From the NCBI GenBank assembly GCA_030607345.1, contig JAUWKC010000100.1, positions 1-6,519 of the forward strand: DNA of 6,519 bases. Direction: 5' to 3'. The stretch is from Planctomycetota bacterium (lineage in GTDB: Bacteria; Planctomycetota; Phycisphaerae; Sedimentisphaerales; SG8-4). A model generated the notes under the pieces. That model was not told where the DNA came from, made no database searches, and worked only from the letters and a program-made list of their open reading frames with translations. Positions 1 to 5,538 of this stretch are shown one piece after another; the first letter of the stretch is position 1, and each line of letters starts with the position of its first letter. Made by a program: the position numbers and the translations under genes.

Positions 1-317
1 GCGACCCGCTGATAGTCGATAACACCGGCCCGGTTGTTAAGGACAGCTCCATCGAAAAGCATCAGGACAGCGTGACCTTAAAACTGGATATTACCGACGA
101 GCTGAGTGCAATCGGCAAGGTGGAGTATACCGTTGACAGTAATGCCGAGTGGAAAGGTACGCTGCCGGATGATTTTGTCTCCGATACTACGCAGGAGCAA
201 TTCACCGTTGTCATTAACGACTTAAAAGCGGGCGAGCATGTTATCGCGTTTAGAATCAGTGACCAGATTGGCAATACGACCTACGAGAGTTTCGAGGTTG
301 CCGTCGAGGGCGACTAA
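1..317 (+). CDS. C-terminal end of a probable secreted protein with an Ig-like beta-sandwich domain (partial)
   Basis: The reading frame is open from the window edge (first whole codon at position 3) to a TAA at 315-317. It gives 104 residues of a protein whose start and main body lie upstream. The visible part looks like one beta-sandwich module: a DNTGP lead-in, a VEYTVD strand pair, a W-containing loop with DFVSD, then the KAGEHVIAFRISDQIGN strand-turn-strand. From memory, this order (VEYSVDG, W, acidic loop, GEH-I--R--D--GN) is typical of the Ig-like domain that closes many bacterial secreted beta-propeller (NHL/WD40-like) proteins, so an extracytoplasmic location is likely. A GTG at position 72 is inside the domain and is not a sensible start. 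The fumarase gene begins 5 bases after the stop, so the two are probably cotranscribed. Function is unknown; only the domain type is supported. Confidence 0.75.
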   Translation, partial: DPLIVDNTGPVVKDSSIEKHQDSVTLKLDITDELSAIGKVEYTVDSNAEWKGTLPDDFVSDTTQEQFTVVINDLKAGEHVIAFRISDQIGNTTYESFEVAVEGD

Positions 318-322
318 TTGTC

Positions 323-1177
323 GTGCGGTACATTAAGTTTGAAAAAATCACTGAGACCGTCGAATCGCTCTGCATAGCAGCCTGCCGCGAACTGCCCAAA
401 GATGTCCTGGCGGCTCTTGGCAAGGCCGCGCAGAAAGAATCGAATCCATCGGCAGTAAAAATTCTGAACCAGCTTCTCGAAAATGCCAGATTGGCGGCCG
501 CCGATAGAATTCCTCTTTGCCAGGATACCGGTCTGGCCGTGGTCTTTGTTGAGCAGGGCTGCGAGGCAGCCGTTGAGGCCCAGCCCGGCCTGACGCTGTT
601 TGACGCCATCAACGCCGGTGTAGAGGCCGGTTACAAAAAGGGGTATTTGAGGAAAAGCGTCGTCGCTGAGCCTTTGAAGCAGCGAAAGAACACAGGCACC
701 AATACGCCGGCCATAATTCATAGTGTGATTGTGCCGGGCGACAAGCTGAAACTCACCGTTATGGCCAAGGGCGGCGGCTGCGAGAACAAAAGCCAGTTCA
801 AGATGTTCAGGCCCACTGCCGAGAAGGAGGAAATTATCGACTGGGTCGTCGACGTTGTCAGGACAGCCGGCGCTGATGCCTGTCCGCCGTTAATTGTCGG
901 CGTGGGTATCGGCGGAGATTTCGAGCTCAGTTGTCTGCTCAGCAAAAAGGTATTGCTGCGACCTCTGGGCAGTAAAAACAGCGACACGTTCTACGGCGAG
1001 CTCGAAGCGGATTTACTTTCGAGGATAAACGCCCTTGGTATTGGGCCGCAGGGTTTTGGCGGCGACACTACCGCCCTGGCATGCCTGATTGAGGCCGCCC
1101 CGTGCCATATTGCTTCGCTGCCCGTAGCCGTCAATATCGAGTGCCACGCGCACCGGCATAAATCTGCGACTATTTAA
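323..1177 (+). CDS. fumA: Class I (iron-sulfur) fumarate hydratase / tartrate dehydratase, alpha subunit
   Basis: This is the N-terminal catalytic subunit (284 aa, normal for the split form) of the [4Fe-4S] hydratase that interconverts fumarate and malate in the cytosol. Three cysteines fit the cluster ligands of this family: C66 in IPLCQDTG, C187 in DACPP and C274 in NIECHAHR. The GGGCENKS segment near residue 150 and the glycine-rich GVGIGGDFE and GPQGFGGDT segments are also family hallmarks. The start is a GTG, supported by the usual MR-I opening of the family and by the stop of the preceding gene 5 bases upstream; a GAGGG at 306-310 is a distant Shine-Dalgarno candidate, so translation may be coupled. 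The family also includes L-tartrate dehydratase TtdA, and sequence alone does not separate the two; fumarase is the more common role. The beta subunit that normally follows is not downstream: the next gene converges and overlaps the 3' end by 8 bases. Confidence 0.93.
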   Translation: MRYIKFEKITETVESLCIAACRELPKDVLAALGKAAQKESNPSAVKILNQLLENARLAAADRIPLCQDTGLAVVFVEQGCEAAVEAQPGLTLFDAINAGVEAGYKKGYLRKSVVAEPLKQRKNTGTNTPAIIHSVIVPGDKLKLTVMAKGGGCENKSQFKMFRPTAEKEEIIDWVVDVVRTAGADACPPLIVGVGIGGDFELSCLLSKKVLLRPLGSKNSDTFYGELEADLLSRINALGIGPQGFGGDTTALACLIEAAPCHIASLPVAVNIECHAHRHKSATI

Positions 1178-2180
1178 TGTCCGAACGCGGCTGTTTGTTC
1201 TGTTTCGAGAGCCAGGTCAAGGCTGCGTTGTATATGAGGTCGTGGCTGGCGTCAAAAATCGTAATACGGGCATTGCCGGAGCTTCTCCTAAACAGCGGCT
1301 GCTTGTCTTCATACGTCGGGTCGGTCAATTTCTTCTTCAAGTGCGGCGGCACTTCGACTTTTTCGACAAAGAATTCGATGTCCTCTTCGGCGATACGGTC
1401 TGTTTCGTCGGCAACAAGGTTGAACGCCCGCAGGGAGTGACTGATAGCAACGCCTCCGGAATGATGGCCGTCCCGGATTCCCGCATTTATATCCAGGTGC
1501 ACACCACGGGCCTTTCTCAAATACGTCACTGGCGACCTCTTGTTATACTCCAGGTCAATTGCATCGTTCGTACTCGGAGGGCCTCCACAGGACTTGACTA
1601 TATCGTCGGCGTGTTCGCATTTGAGTTCTCGGCATTCGAGGTACCAGTCGCGCAGATTGCTGATAGGCACCCAGGCCGAGACGCCGGCCCAGATATGCGG
1701 CGCCCTGCCGGCCATCAAAAGCGCTGTGTAACCGCCTCCCGAGGCGCCTACCAGGTATATGCGGTTCGGGTCTATGTTTGCGTTGGCCTTGGCGTAGTCA
1801 ACCGCGCTGATTATGTCGCCGACAACCAGCTCGGAGCCTGTAGCCTGTTTGGTTCTGTTTGGGCCTCTGAAATTCGGATGTACGAAGACCCACCCTTTAG
1901 CGATACACCATTGTGCGTAGGGGGCAGACGTTTTCTGCAGATAATTACCCGACCAGGTGTGCAGTGCAACCAGCAGAGGCAGCGCCTCGTTGGTTTTCTC
2001 AGGGCGGTAAAACAGGGCCGGCTGCATCGTGGAGTCTGCCTCGCTGAGGTACTTGATTTCCCTGATTTGCTCGGGCCAGGCAAATTCTTCTTCGGAGATA
2101 CGGTCGGAGGTCTTGCAGCCCATACCAAGCAGGATTAATACAGCCGCAGCAAGAAACATAGTATTGACTGTTGGTTTCAT
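1170..2180 (-). CDS. Exported alpha/beta hydrolase of the prolyl-oligopeptidase/esterase type, possible lipoprotein
   Basis: The 336-aa product starts with K2, a hydrophobic stretch at about 8-20 and a cysteine at C22 (LLGMGC). This looks like a lipoprotein signal, although G rather than L at -3 makes it non-canonical. The rest is an alpha/beta hydrolase: a strand and oxyanion region PLLVALHTWSG (68-78), HPNFRGPNR (101-109), the nucleophile elbow GASGGG with Ser147, a probable acid Asp237 in GIRDGHHSGG, and a probable catalytic His313 in FDASHD followed by the closing helix AALTWL. The order Ser-Asp-His and the HPNFRG segment suit S9-like peptidases and acetyl-xylan or feruloyl-type esterases; the substrate cannot be told. 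It is the last gene of the ribE-pdxA-rsmA run, 9 bases after rsmA. Five other cysteines or cysteine pairs in the mature part (C92, C183, C188, C198) could form disulfides outside the cytoplasm. Confidence 0.85.
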   Translation of the reverse strand: MKPTVNTMFLAAAVLILLGMGCKTSDRISEEEFAWPEQIREIKYLSEADSTMQPALFYRPEKTNEALPLLVALHTWSGNYLQKTSAPYAQWCIAKGWVFVHPNFRGPNRTKQATGSELVVGDIISAVDYAKANANIDPNRIYLVGASGGGYTALLMAGRAPHIWAGVSAWVPISNLRDWYLECRELKCEHADDIVKSCGGPPSTNDAIDLEYNKRSPVTYLRKARGVHLDINAGIRDGHHSGGVAISHSLRAFNLVADETDRIAEEDIEFFVEKVEVPPHLKKKLTDPTYEDKQPLFRRSSGNARITIFDASHDLIYNAALTWLSKQNKQPRSDIK

Positions 2181-2185
2181 ATTTG

Positions 2186-2191
2186 CTCCTT
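2186..2191 (-). promoter_or_regulatory. Ribosome binding site of the hydrolase gene
   Basis: On the minus strand this reads AAGGAG, a strong Shine-Dalgarno, 5 bases before the ATG at 2180. It overlaps the TAA stop of rsmA (2192-2190). This fixes the hydrolase start and means ribosomes ending rsmA sit on the start signal of the next gene. Confidence 0.85.
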
Positions 2192-3086
2192 AGTCCTGTT
2201 CTAATTGTTCGGCACACAGCTTTGCGATAGTGACGTATGTTTCCGGGGCAAGCCTGTCCGGACGGGTGTGTGGGTCAACGGATGCACCGGCGAAGATACC
2301 CTGCCAGTCTGTGATTTCTGCGAGCCTGCCCTTGGCGGATTTTATTGCGGACTTTAACATCTTTCGGCGATGGCCCATAAAAAGACTTACAACTTCGCCG
2401 AACAGTTTCATATTTCCGATTCGGCTTGCTTTTTGCTCGCTTCCGACAAAACCAATCATCGCCGAGTCCACCTGCGGCTGAGGCCAGAAGACACCAGGTT
2501 TCAAAATGCGAATTTTTTCCACGTTACCGGTTGCACTCAGCAGTATGCTCAGTTTCCCATAGTCACTGTTACCCGGCGAAGCTGCCATACGCTCTGCCAC
2601 TTCCTTTTGAACGGTGACGTACATAGCCTCTGCCGTGGTCGGGCCTGTGACGAGATTCATCATCACCGACGCGGCGGTATTATAAGGCAGATTCGCGACC
2701 AGCACAAATCGGCCAGGGCACATCTCTCGGTAATTCTGCAATAACTCCGTCACATCTTTGCTTATTGCATTTTTAGTATCAAGGATATCCGTGTTGACGA
2801 CCGTAACATTTCGGTGCTTTGCCAGTTGTTCTTCGGCGATACGGGCCAGATTCTCATCGAGCTCGACAGCCACGCAATGGCCCGCTTTTTCAGCTATGGC
2901 CTGTGTCAGTGAACCTGTGCCGCAGCCGACTTCGAGCACAACATCATCCTTGCCGATTTGCGCAGAATCGAGCAGCAGGCGCATCAGGTTCAAATCGATA
3001 AGGAAGTGCTGCCCGAGTCTCTTCACCGGCCGGATGCCTGCGGACTCAAGCAAACGCTGGATTTGCTGCTTAGTCTGCATATTCAT
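2190..3086 (-). CDS. rsmA: 16S rRNA (adenine1518-N6/adenine1519-N6)-dimethyltransferase RsmA (KsgA)
   Basis: The enzyme uses S-adenosylmethionine to dimethylate the two adjacent adenines in the helix 45 loop near the 3' end of 16S rRNA, a late check in 30S subunit assembly. The 298-aa length is slightly above the usual 270-ish. Family motifs are in the right order: KRLGQHFLID (22-31), the SAM-binding loop LEVGCGTGSL (51-60), the acidic end of strand 2 VELDE (74-78), VVNTDIL (96-102), the catalytic NLPYN (132-136), FWPQPQVDSAM (200-210) and GHRRKML (238-244) in the C-terminal helical domain. The chosen ATG at 3086 lies inside the end of pdxA (17-base overlap); a second in-frame ATG two codons later (3080) is equally possible, and neither has a clear Shine-Dalgarno, so reinitiation after pdxA is likely. 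The pdxA-rsmA order is a widespread pairing in bacteria. Confidence 0.97.
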   Translation of the reverse strand: MNMQTKQQIQRLLESAGIRPVKRLGQHFLIDLNLMRLLLDSAQIGKDDVVLEVGCGTGSLTQAIAEKAGHCVAVELDENLARIAEEQLAKHRNVTVVNTDILDTKNAISKDVTELLQNYREMCPGRFVLVANLPYNTAASVMMNLVTGPTTAEAMYVTVQKEVAERMAASPGNSDYGKLSILLSATGNVEKIRILKPGVFWPQPQVDSAMIGFVGSEQKASRIGNMKLFGEVVSLFMGHRRKMLKSAIKSAKGRLAEITDWQGIFAGASVDPHTRPDRLAPETYVTIAKLCAEQLEQD

Positions 3087-4149
3087 CGGAGCCGGCCGAA
3101 CGCGCCGCGATGGCGAGCTCGTAAGCTTTCTTTTTTCCTACCATCTCAATCGCTGTCCTGATAGCGGCTCTCATACCGGTCGGGTCGGCAAGGTTTTTCC
3201 CTGCGATATCAAAGGCCGTGCCGTGAGCAGGCGAAGTCCTTATTATCGGTATGCCAATGGTTACATTAACGGCATCCTCAAAGGCAAGCAGCTTTACCGG
3301 AATCATACCCTGGTCGTGATACATCGCCACTACTCCGTCGAACTCTCCGCGGACCGCCCGCAGGAACAGCGTGTCGGCAGGAAACGGGCCCTGGCAGTTT
3401 ATGTCCTGTTCCTGCGCCAGGAGAATCGCCGGCGATATTATTCGCTGCTCTTCATCGCCGAATTGGCCGTTCTCGCCGGCGTGGGGATTAAGCGCCGCCA
3501 CGCCGATTTTCGGCTTTTCAGTGTCGAAATACTTCTTCAGGGCATCATTTAGCAAATCAATGGGTTCGAAGACGCAGCCGATTGTGAATTTGTGCCGGAC
3601 TTCAAATAATGGCTCGTGAATCGTTGCCAGCGCCAGTTTCAATTGACCGGCGACGAACATCATTGCCTTTCGCTTGGATTTACAGCGGTCGGCTAACATT
3701 TCGGTGTGTCCGGGCCATTTGGCGCCGGCCAGTTTCCAACTGCTTTTGTTAATCGGTGCGGTAACTACAGCATCGATTAGCCCGGCCTTGGCAGCGTCAA
3801 TGGCGTCGAGGCAAAACCGTATCGACGATTCGCCGGCTGCTACGCTGGGTCTTCTGACCCAGGAAGGGAAGGAATATTCGTCATAGTCTGCAACCACGAC
3901 CTTGCAGGGATAGTCGCTGCGGATTTTTTCGTGCTGGTGCCTGCCCCAGTAAGGTTCTATCTCGGCCCGGTCGGCGGCGTAACAGAGGTGTTCGTTCATA
4001 CCGAAGATGATGAACTGCGCAGACCGGCGCAGCTCAGGGTCGGTGAGCGCCTTTACGATTACCTCCGACCCGATTCCGGCAGGGTCGCCCATCGTTATGC
4101 CTATGACCGGCTGCTCCGTTATCGAATTGTTTCCGTTTATTCTGTTCAT
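3070..4149 (-). CDS. pdxA: 4-hydroxythreonine-4-phosphate dehydrogenase PdxA
   Basis: PdxA oxidises 4-phosphohydroxy-L-threonine with NAD in the DXP-dependent route to pyridoxal 5'-phosphate, so the host makes vitamin B6 by this route and should carry PdxJ elsewhere. The 359-aa product has the opening GITMGDPAGIG (17-27), VTAPINK (129-135), WPGHTEML (145-152), NPHAGENGQFG (221-231), GPFPADTLF (254-262) and MYHDQGMIP (276-284). The divalent metal ligands of the E. coli enzyme (H166, H211, H266) correspond to H178, H223 and H278, each shifted by exactly 12, and H148 in the GHTE motif is shifted by the same 12. No substitution of a key residue is seen. The 48 bases between the ribE stop and this ATG (4150-4197) hold no gene and no clear terminator; the ribosome binding site is weak. 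The 3' end overlaps rsmA. Confidence 0.97.
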   Translation of the reverse strand: MNRINGNNSITEQPVIGITMGDPAGIGSEVIVKALTDPELRRSAQFIIFGMNEHLCYAADRAEIEPYWGRHQHEKIRSDYPCKVVVADYDEYSFPSWVRRPSVAAGESSIRFCLDAIDAAKAGLIDAVVTAPINKSSWKLAGAKWPGHTEMLADRCKSKRKAMMFVAGQLKLALATIHEPLFEVRHKFTIGCVFEPIDLLNDALKKYFDTEKPKIGVAALNPHAGENGQFGDEEQRIISPAILLAQEQDINCQGPFPADTLFLRAVRGEFDGVVAMYHDQGMIPVKLLAFEDAVNVTIGIPIIRTSPAHGTAFDIAGKNLADPTGMRAAIRTAIEMVGKKKAYELAIAARSAGSDEYAD

Positions 4150-4197
4150 ATTTTCAGGTTGCGCGGCCCATCGGTCGCATCTGCCTGCGCCGCGAAG

Positions 4198-4839
4198 CTA
4201 AAAGCCTGATTCTCGCAGTTTCTCAACCGTCAGTTTCTCTTTTGTCGGCAGAATCTTTTCAAGCTGTCTCTTTACAGCTTTAGTGATTATATCGGTCTCA
4301 ATGTTCACTTTGTCGCCGGGCTTTGCCGTGCCGAGCGTTGTTCTTTCCAGCGTTTGCGGTATAATAGTCACCCTAAAATCCTGTCCTGTCATATTTGCTA
4401 TAGTCAGGCTTACTCCGTCCACGGCGACCGAGCCTTTGGGCGCCATCTGGTCAAGCAATTCGTCCGTGACGGCAAATGTCATATCGGCAAATTGCCCGTG
4501 CCTGTCGATTGCCTTGACCGTTGCCGTGCCGTCGATATGACCGAGTACGAAGTGGCCGCCGAGCCGGCCTGTGAGTTTTAAGGCAAGCTCGACGTTGACT
4601 GCCGAGGCCGGTCTTAGCTCGCCCAGGTTCGATTTTGCCAGCGTTTCGCCGCTCACGTCAAAGCCGACCGTTTTGCCTGCCAGTTCCGAAACGGTCAGGC
4701 AAACGCCGTTTATTGCTATGCTATCGCCGGTTCTGGTCTGGTTGGCTAAGTCGCCCAGGTCAATCACCAGCCGCATCCCGGCCCCTGTCGGCTGGGCCGA
4801 CGTTACCCTGCAAATTGCTTCTACAAGCCCTGTGAACAT
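4198..4839 (-). CDS. ribE: Riboflavin synthase, alpha subunit
   Basis: The enzyme dismutates two 6,7-dimethyl-8-ribityllumazine molecules to riboflavin and the pyrimidinedione precursor, the last step of riboflavin synthesis in the cytosol. The 213-aa product has the usual two tandem lumazine-binding beta-barrel halves. Half 1 opens with MFTGLVE, with GDSIAINGVCLTV at about 38-50 (C47 is the family active-site cysteine). Half 2 begins around GGHFVLGHIDG (94-104) and repeats the motif as GSVAVDGVSLT (136-146). A short lysine-rich C-terminal helix follows, normally used for trimer formation. It is the first gene of a minus-strand run and has a clear ribosome binding site and promoter. No other rib gene is in the window, so riboflavin genes are not clustered here. 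The leader is only about 45 bases, too short for an FMN riboswitch. Confidence 0.97.
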   Translation of the reverse strand: MFTGLVEAICRVTSAQPTGAGMRLVIDLGDLANQTRTGDSIAINGVCLTVSELAGKTVGFDVSGETLAKSNLGELRPASAVNVELALKLTGRLGGHFVLGHIDGTATVKAIDRHGQFADMTFAVTDELLDQMAPKGSVAVDGVSLTIANMTGQDFRVTIIPQTLERTTLGTAKPGDKVNIETDIITKAVKRQLEKILPTKEKLTVEKLRESGF

Positions 4840-4844
4840 AAAAG

Positions 4845-4850
4845 CCTTTT
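4845..4850 (-). promoter_or_regulatory. Ribosome binding site of ribE
   Basis: The minus strand reads AAAAGG here, 5 bases before the ribE ATG at 4839. Together with the conserved MFTGLVE opening this fixes the start. Confidence 0.7.
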
Positions 4851-4861
4851 CAAATCTACCA

Positions 4862-4890
4862 TTGAAACTTTATGGCAAGTTGTTTATAAT
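4862..4890 (+). promoter_or_regulatory. Sigma70-type promoter for the membrane protein-thymidylate synthase run
   Basis: TTGAAA at 4862-4867 (5 of 6 to the -35 consensus) and a perfect TATAAT at 4885-4890 are separated by the ideal 17 bases. Transcription should start near 4897, giving a leader of about 59 bases before the ATG at 4956. The region is AT-rich against the GC-rich coding sequence around it. It is predicted by eye only; the host's promoter consensus is not known from this window. Confidence 0.75.
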
Positions 4891-4892
4891 CT

Positions 4893-4920
4893 ATTTTAGC
4901 ATTTGGTTTGGTTTTATCAA
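4893..4920 (-). promoter_or_regulatory. Sigma70-type promoter for ribE-pdxA-rsmA-hydrolase
   Basis: Read on the minus strand, TTGATA (4920-4915) and TAAAAT (4898-4893) are each 5 of 6 to consensus and are separated by 16 bases. The start point should lie near 4886, giving a leader of about 46 bases to ribE. The -10 box is 2 bases from the -10 box of the opposing promoter, so the two elements interlock. Confidence 0.6.
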
Positions 4921-4935
4921 TAAGCAATCATTACC

Positions 4936-4942
4936 GGAAGGG
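4936..4942 (+). promoter_or_regulatory. Ribosome binding site of the membrane protein gene
   Basis: GGAAGGG lies 7 bases before a GTG at 4950 and 13 before the ATG at 4956, in the same frame. The spacing favours the GTG (adding two residues, M-L), while GGTGAG at 4945-4950 is a weaker site well placed for the ATG. The choice of start changes only two residues. Confidence 0.55.
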
Positions 4943-4955
4943 CTGGTGAGTGCTT

Positions 4956-5531
4956 ATGAATACATTCTGGTTGAAAGTGGCTGGTGTTGCAGTTGGTGTT
5001 GTGGTGGTGATTGTGCTGGTGAACGCCTTTTTGCCTTCGGGCGATAAGCCCGCACCGGCGCCCAGGCAAAAGACCTTTGACGATGTTGTCAGGGAGGACA
5101 AGCAGAAATACCTGACCCCGCCGAAGCCCGTGTCACCCAATGAGCAGCCCATACAACAGACGAATACCGGTGATACGACGAGCACGGTCAGCCCGAGGCC
5201 AAAGCCCCCGGAAACAATCACCGTGTATTTCAGTGAGCTGACGGAGATAGATGCTATTGAGGCCCAGAGATACTTGAACGTGGCTGTGCCCGGACGGGGC
5301 ATAGGGCGGCTGCCAATGACCGGGTATAAGCTTATGGTAGACAACTGTCGGCGAATAATCACAAGATGGCCGGACAGTTGGTATGCTTACCGTGCCACAC
5401 AAATGCTGGCGGATATGCCGGAGCGTTTTCGCGGACGCTATAACATCAAGGAGGAAGAACTGGATTTGAGCAGATTTGCCGAACCCAGGCCGGAAACCAA
5501 ACCCTTCACAGTTAAGAATACAAATAGATGA
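4956..5531 (+). CDS. Uncharacterised membrane-anchored protein with a TPR-like segment
   Basis: I do not recognise a named family. The 191-aa product has one hydrophobic segment at about 8-25 behind a very short N-terminus with K7. It may be an uncleaved anchor, or a signal peptide cut after VNA (22-24). A linker rich in proline, threonine and charged residues follows (about 30-86), then a folded part from ETITVYFSEL (86-95). Residues 124-155 (YKLMVDNCRRIITRWPDSWY and the helix after it) have the spacing of one TPR_6-like helical hairpin with the typical I---WPDSWYAYRA turn, as in TolA-binding/BamD-type proteins. This suggests a protein-protein contact on the extracytoplasmic side, but a single repeat is weak evidence. 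The thymidylate synthase gene starts 7 bases after the stop, so the two are cotranscribed from the promoter at 4862-4890. Confidence 0.85.
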   Translation: MNTFWLKVAGVAVGVVVVIVLVNAFLPSGDKPAPAPRQKTFDDVVREDKQKYLTPPKPVSPNEQPIQQTNTGDTTSTVSPRPKPPETITVYFSELTEIDAIEAQRYLNVAVPGRGIGRLPMTGYKLMVDNCRRIITRWPDSWYAYRATQMLADMPERFRGRYNIKEEELDLSRFAEPRPETKPFTVKNTNR

Positions 5532-5538
5532 TGGTGTG

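Noticed and set aside
1141..1154. A GTGC-CACGC-GCAC inverted repeat as a terminator for the hydrolase transcript
   Set aside because: The stem is only 4 base pairs, it lies in the conserved cysteine region of the fumarase gene, and no T-tract follows on the minus strand.
1242..2138. A 298-codon open frame on the plus strand opposite the hydrolase gene
   Set aside because: It is antisense to a gene with clear signal, motif order and ribosome binding site. Its translation has no recognisable motif and has the arginine/valine-rich look of a shadow frame in GC-rich DNA.
2758..3552. A 264-codon plus-strand open frame across the rsmA-pdxA junction
   Set aside because: It is opposite two confidently identified genes, is rich in Ser, Arg and Cys, and matches no family.
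4150..4197. A short open frame between ribE and pdxA (ATG near 4178, minus strand)
   Set aside because: It would encode only eight residues before a TGA and has no clear ribosome binding site; it is taken as chance.
4840..4892. An FMN riboswitch ahead of ribE
   Set aside because: The predicted leader is about 46 bases of AT-rich sequence, far too short for the roughly 140-base FMN element, and none of its conserved GC-rich pieces are seen.
5476..5538. An upstream TTG start giving a 313-aa thymidylate synthase
   Set aside because: It would add 21 residues that lie inside the coding end of the preceding gene, with no Shine-Dalgarno and a low-complexity P/N/R-rich sequence unlike a protein start; ATG 5539 is 7 bases after the previous stop.
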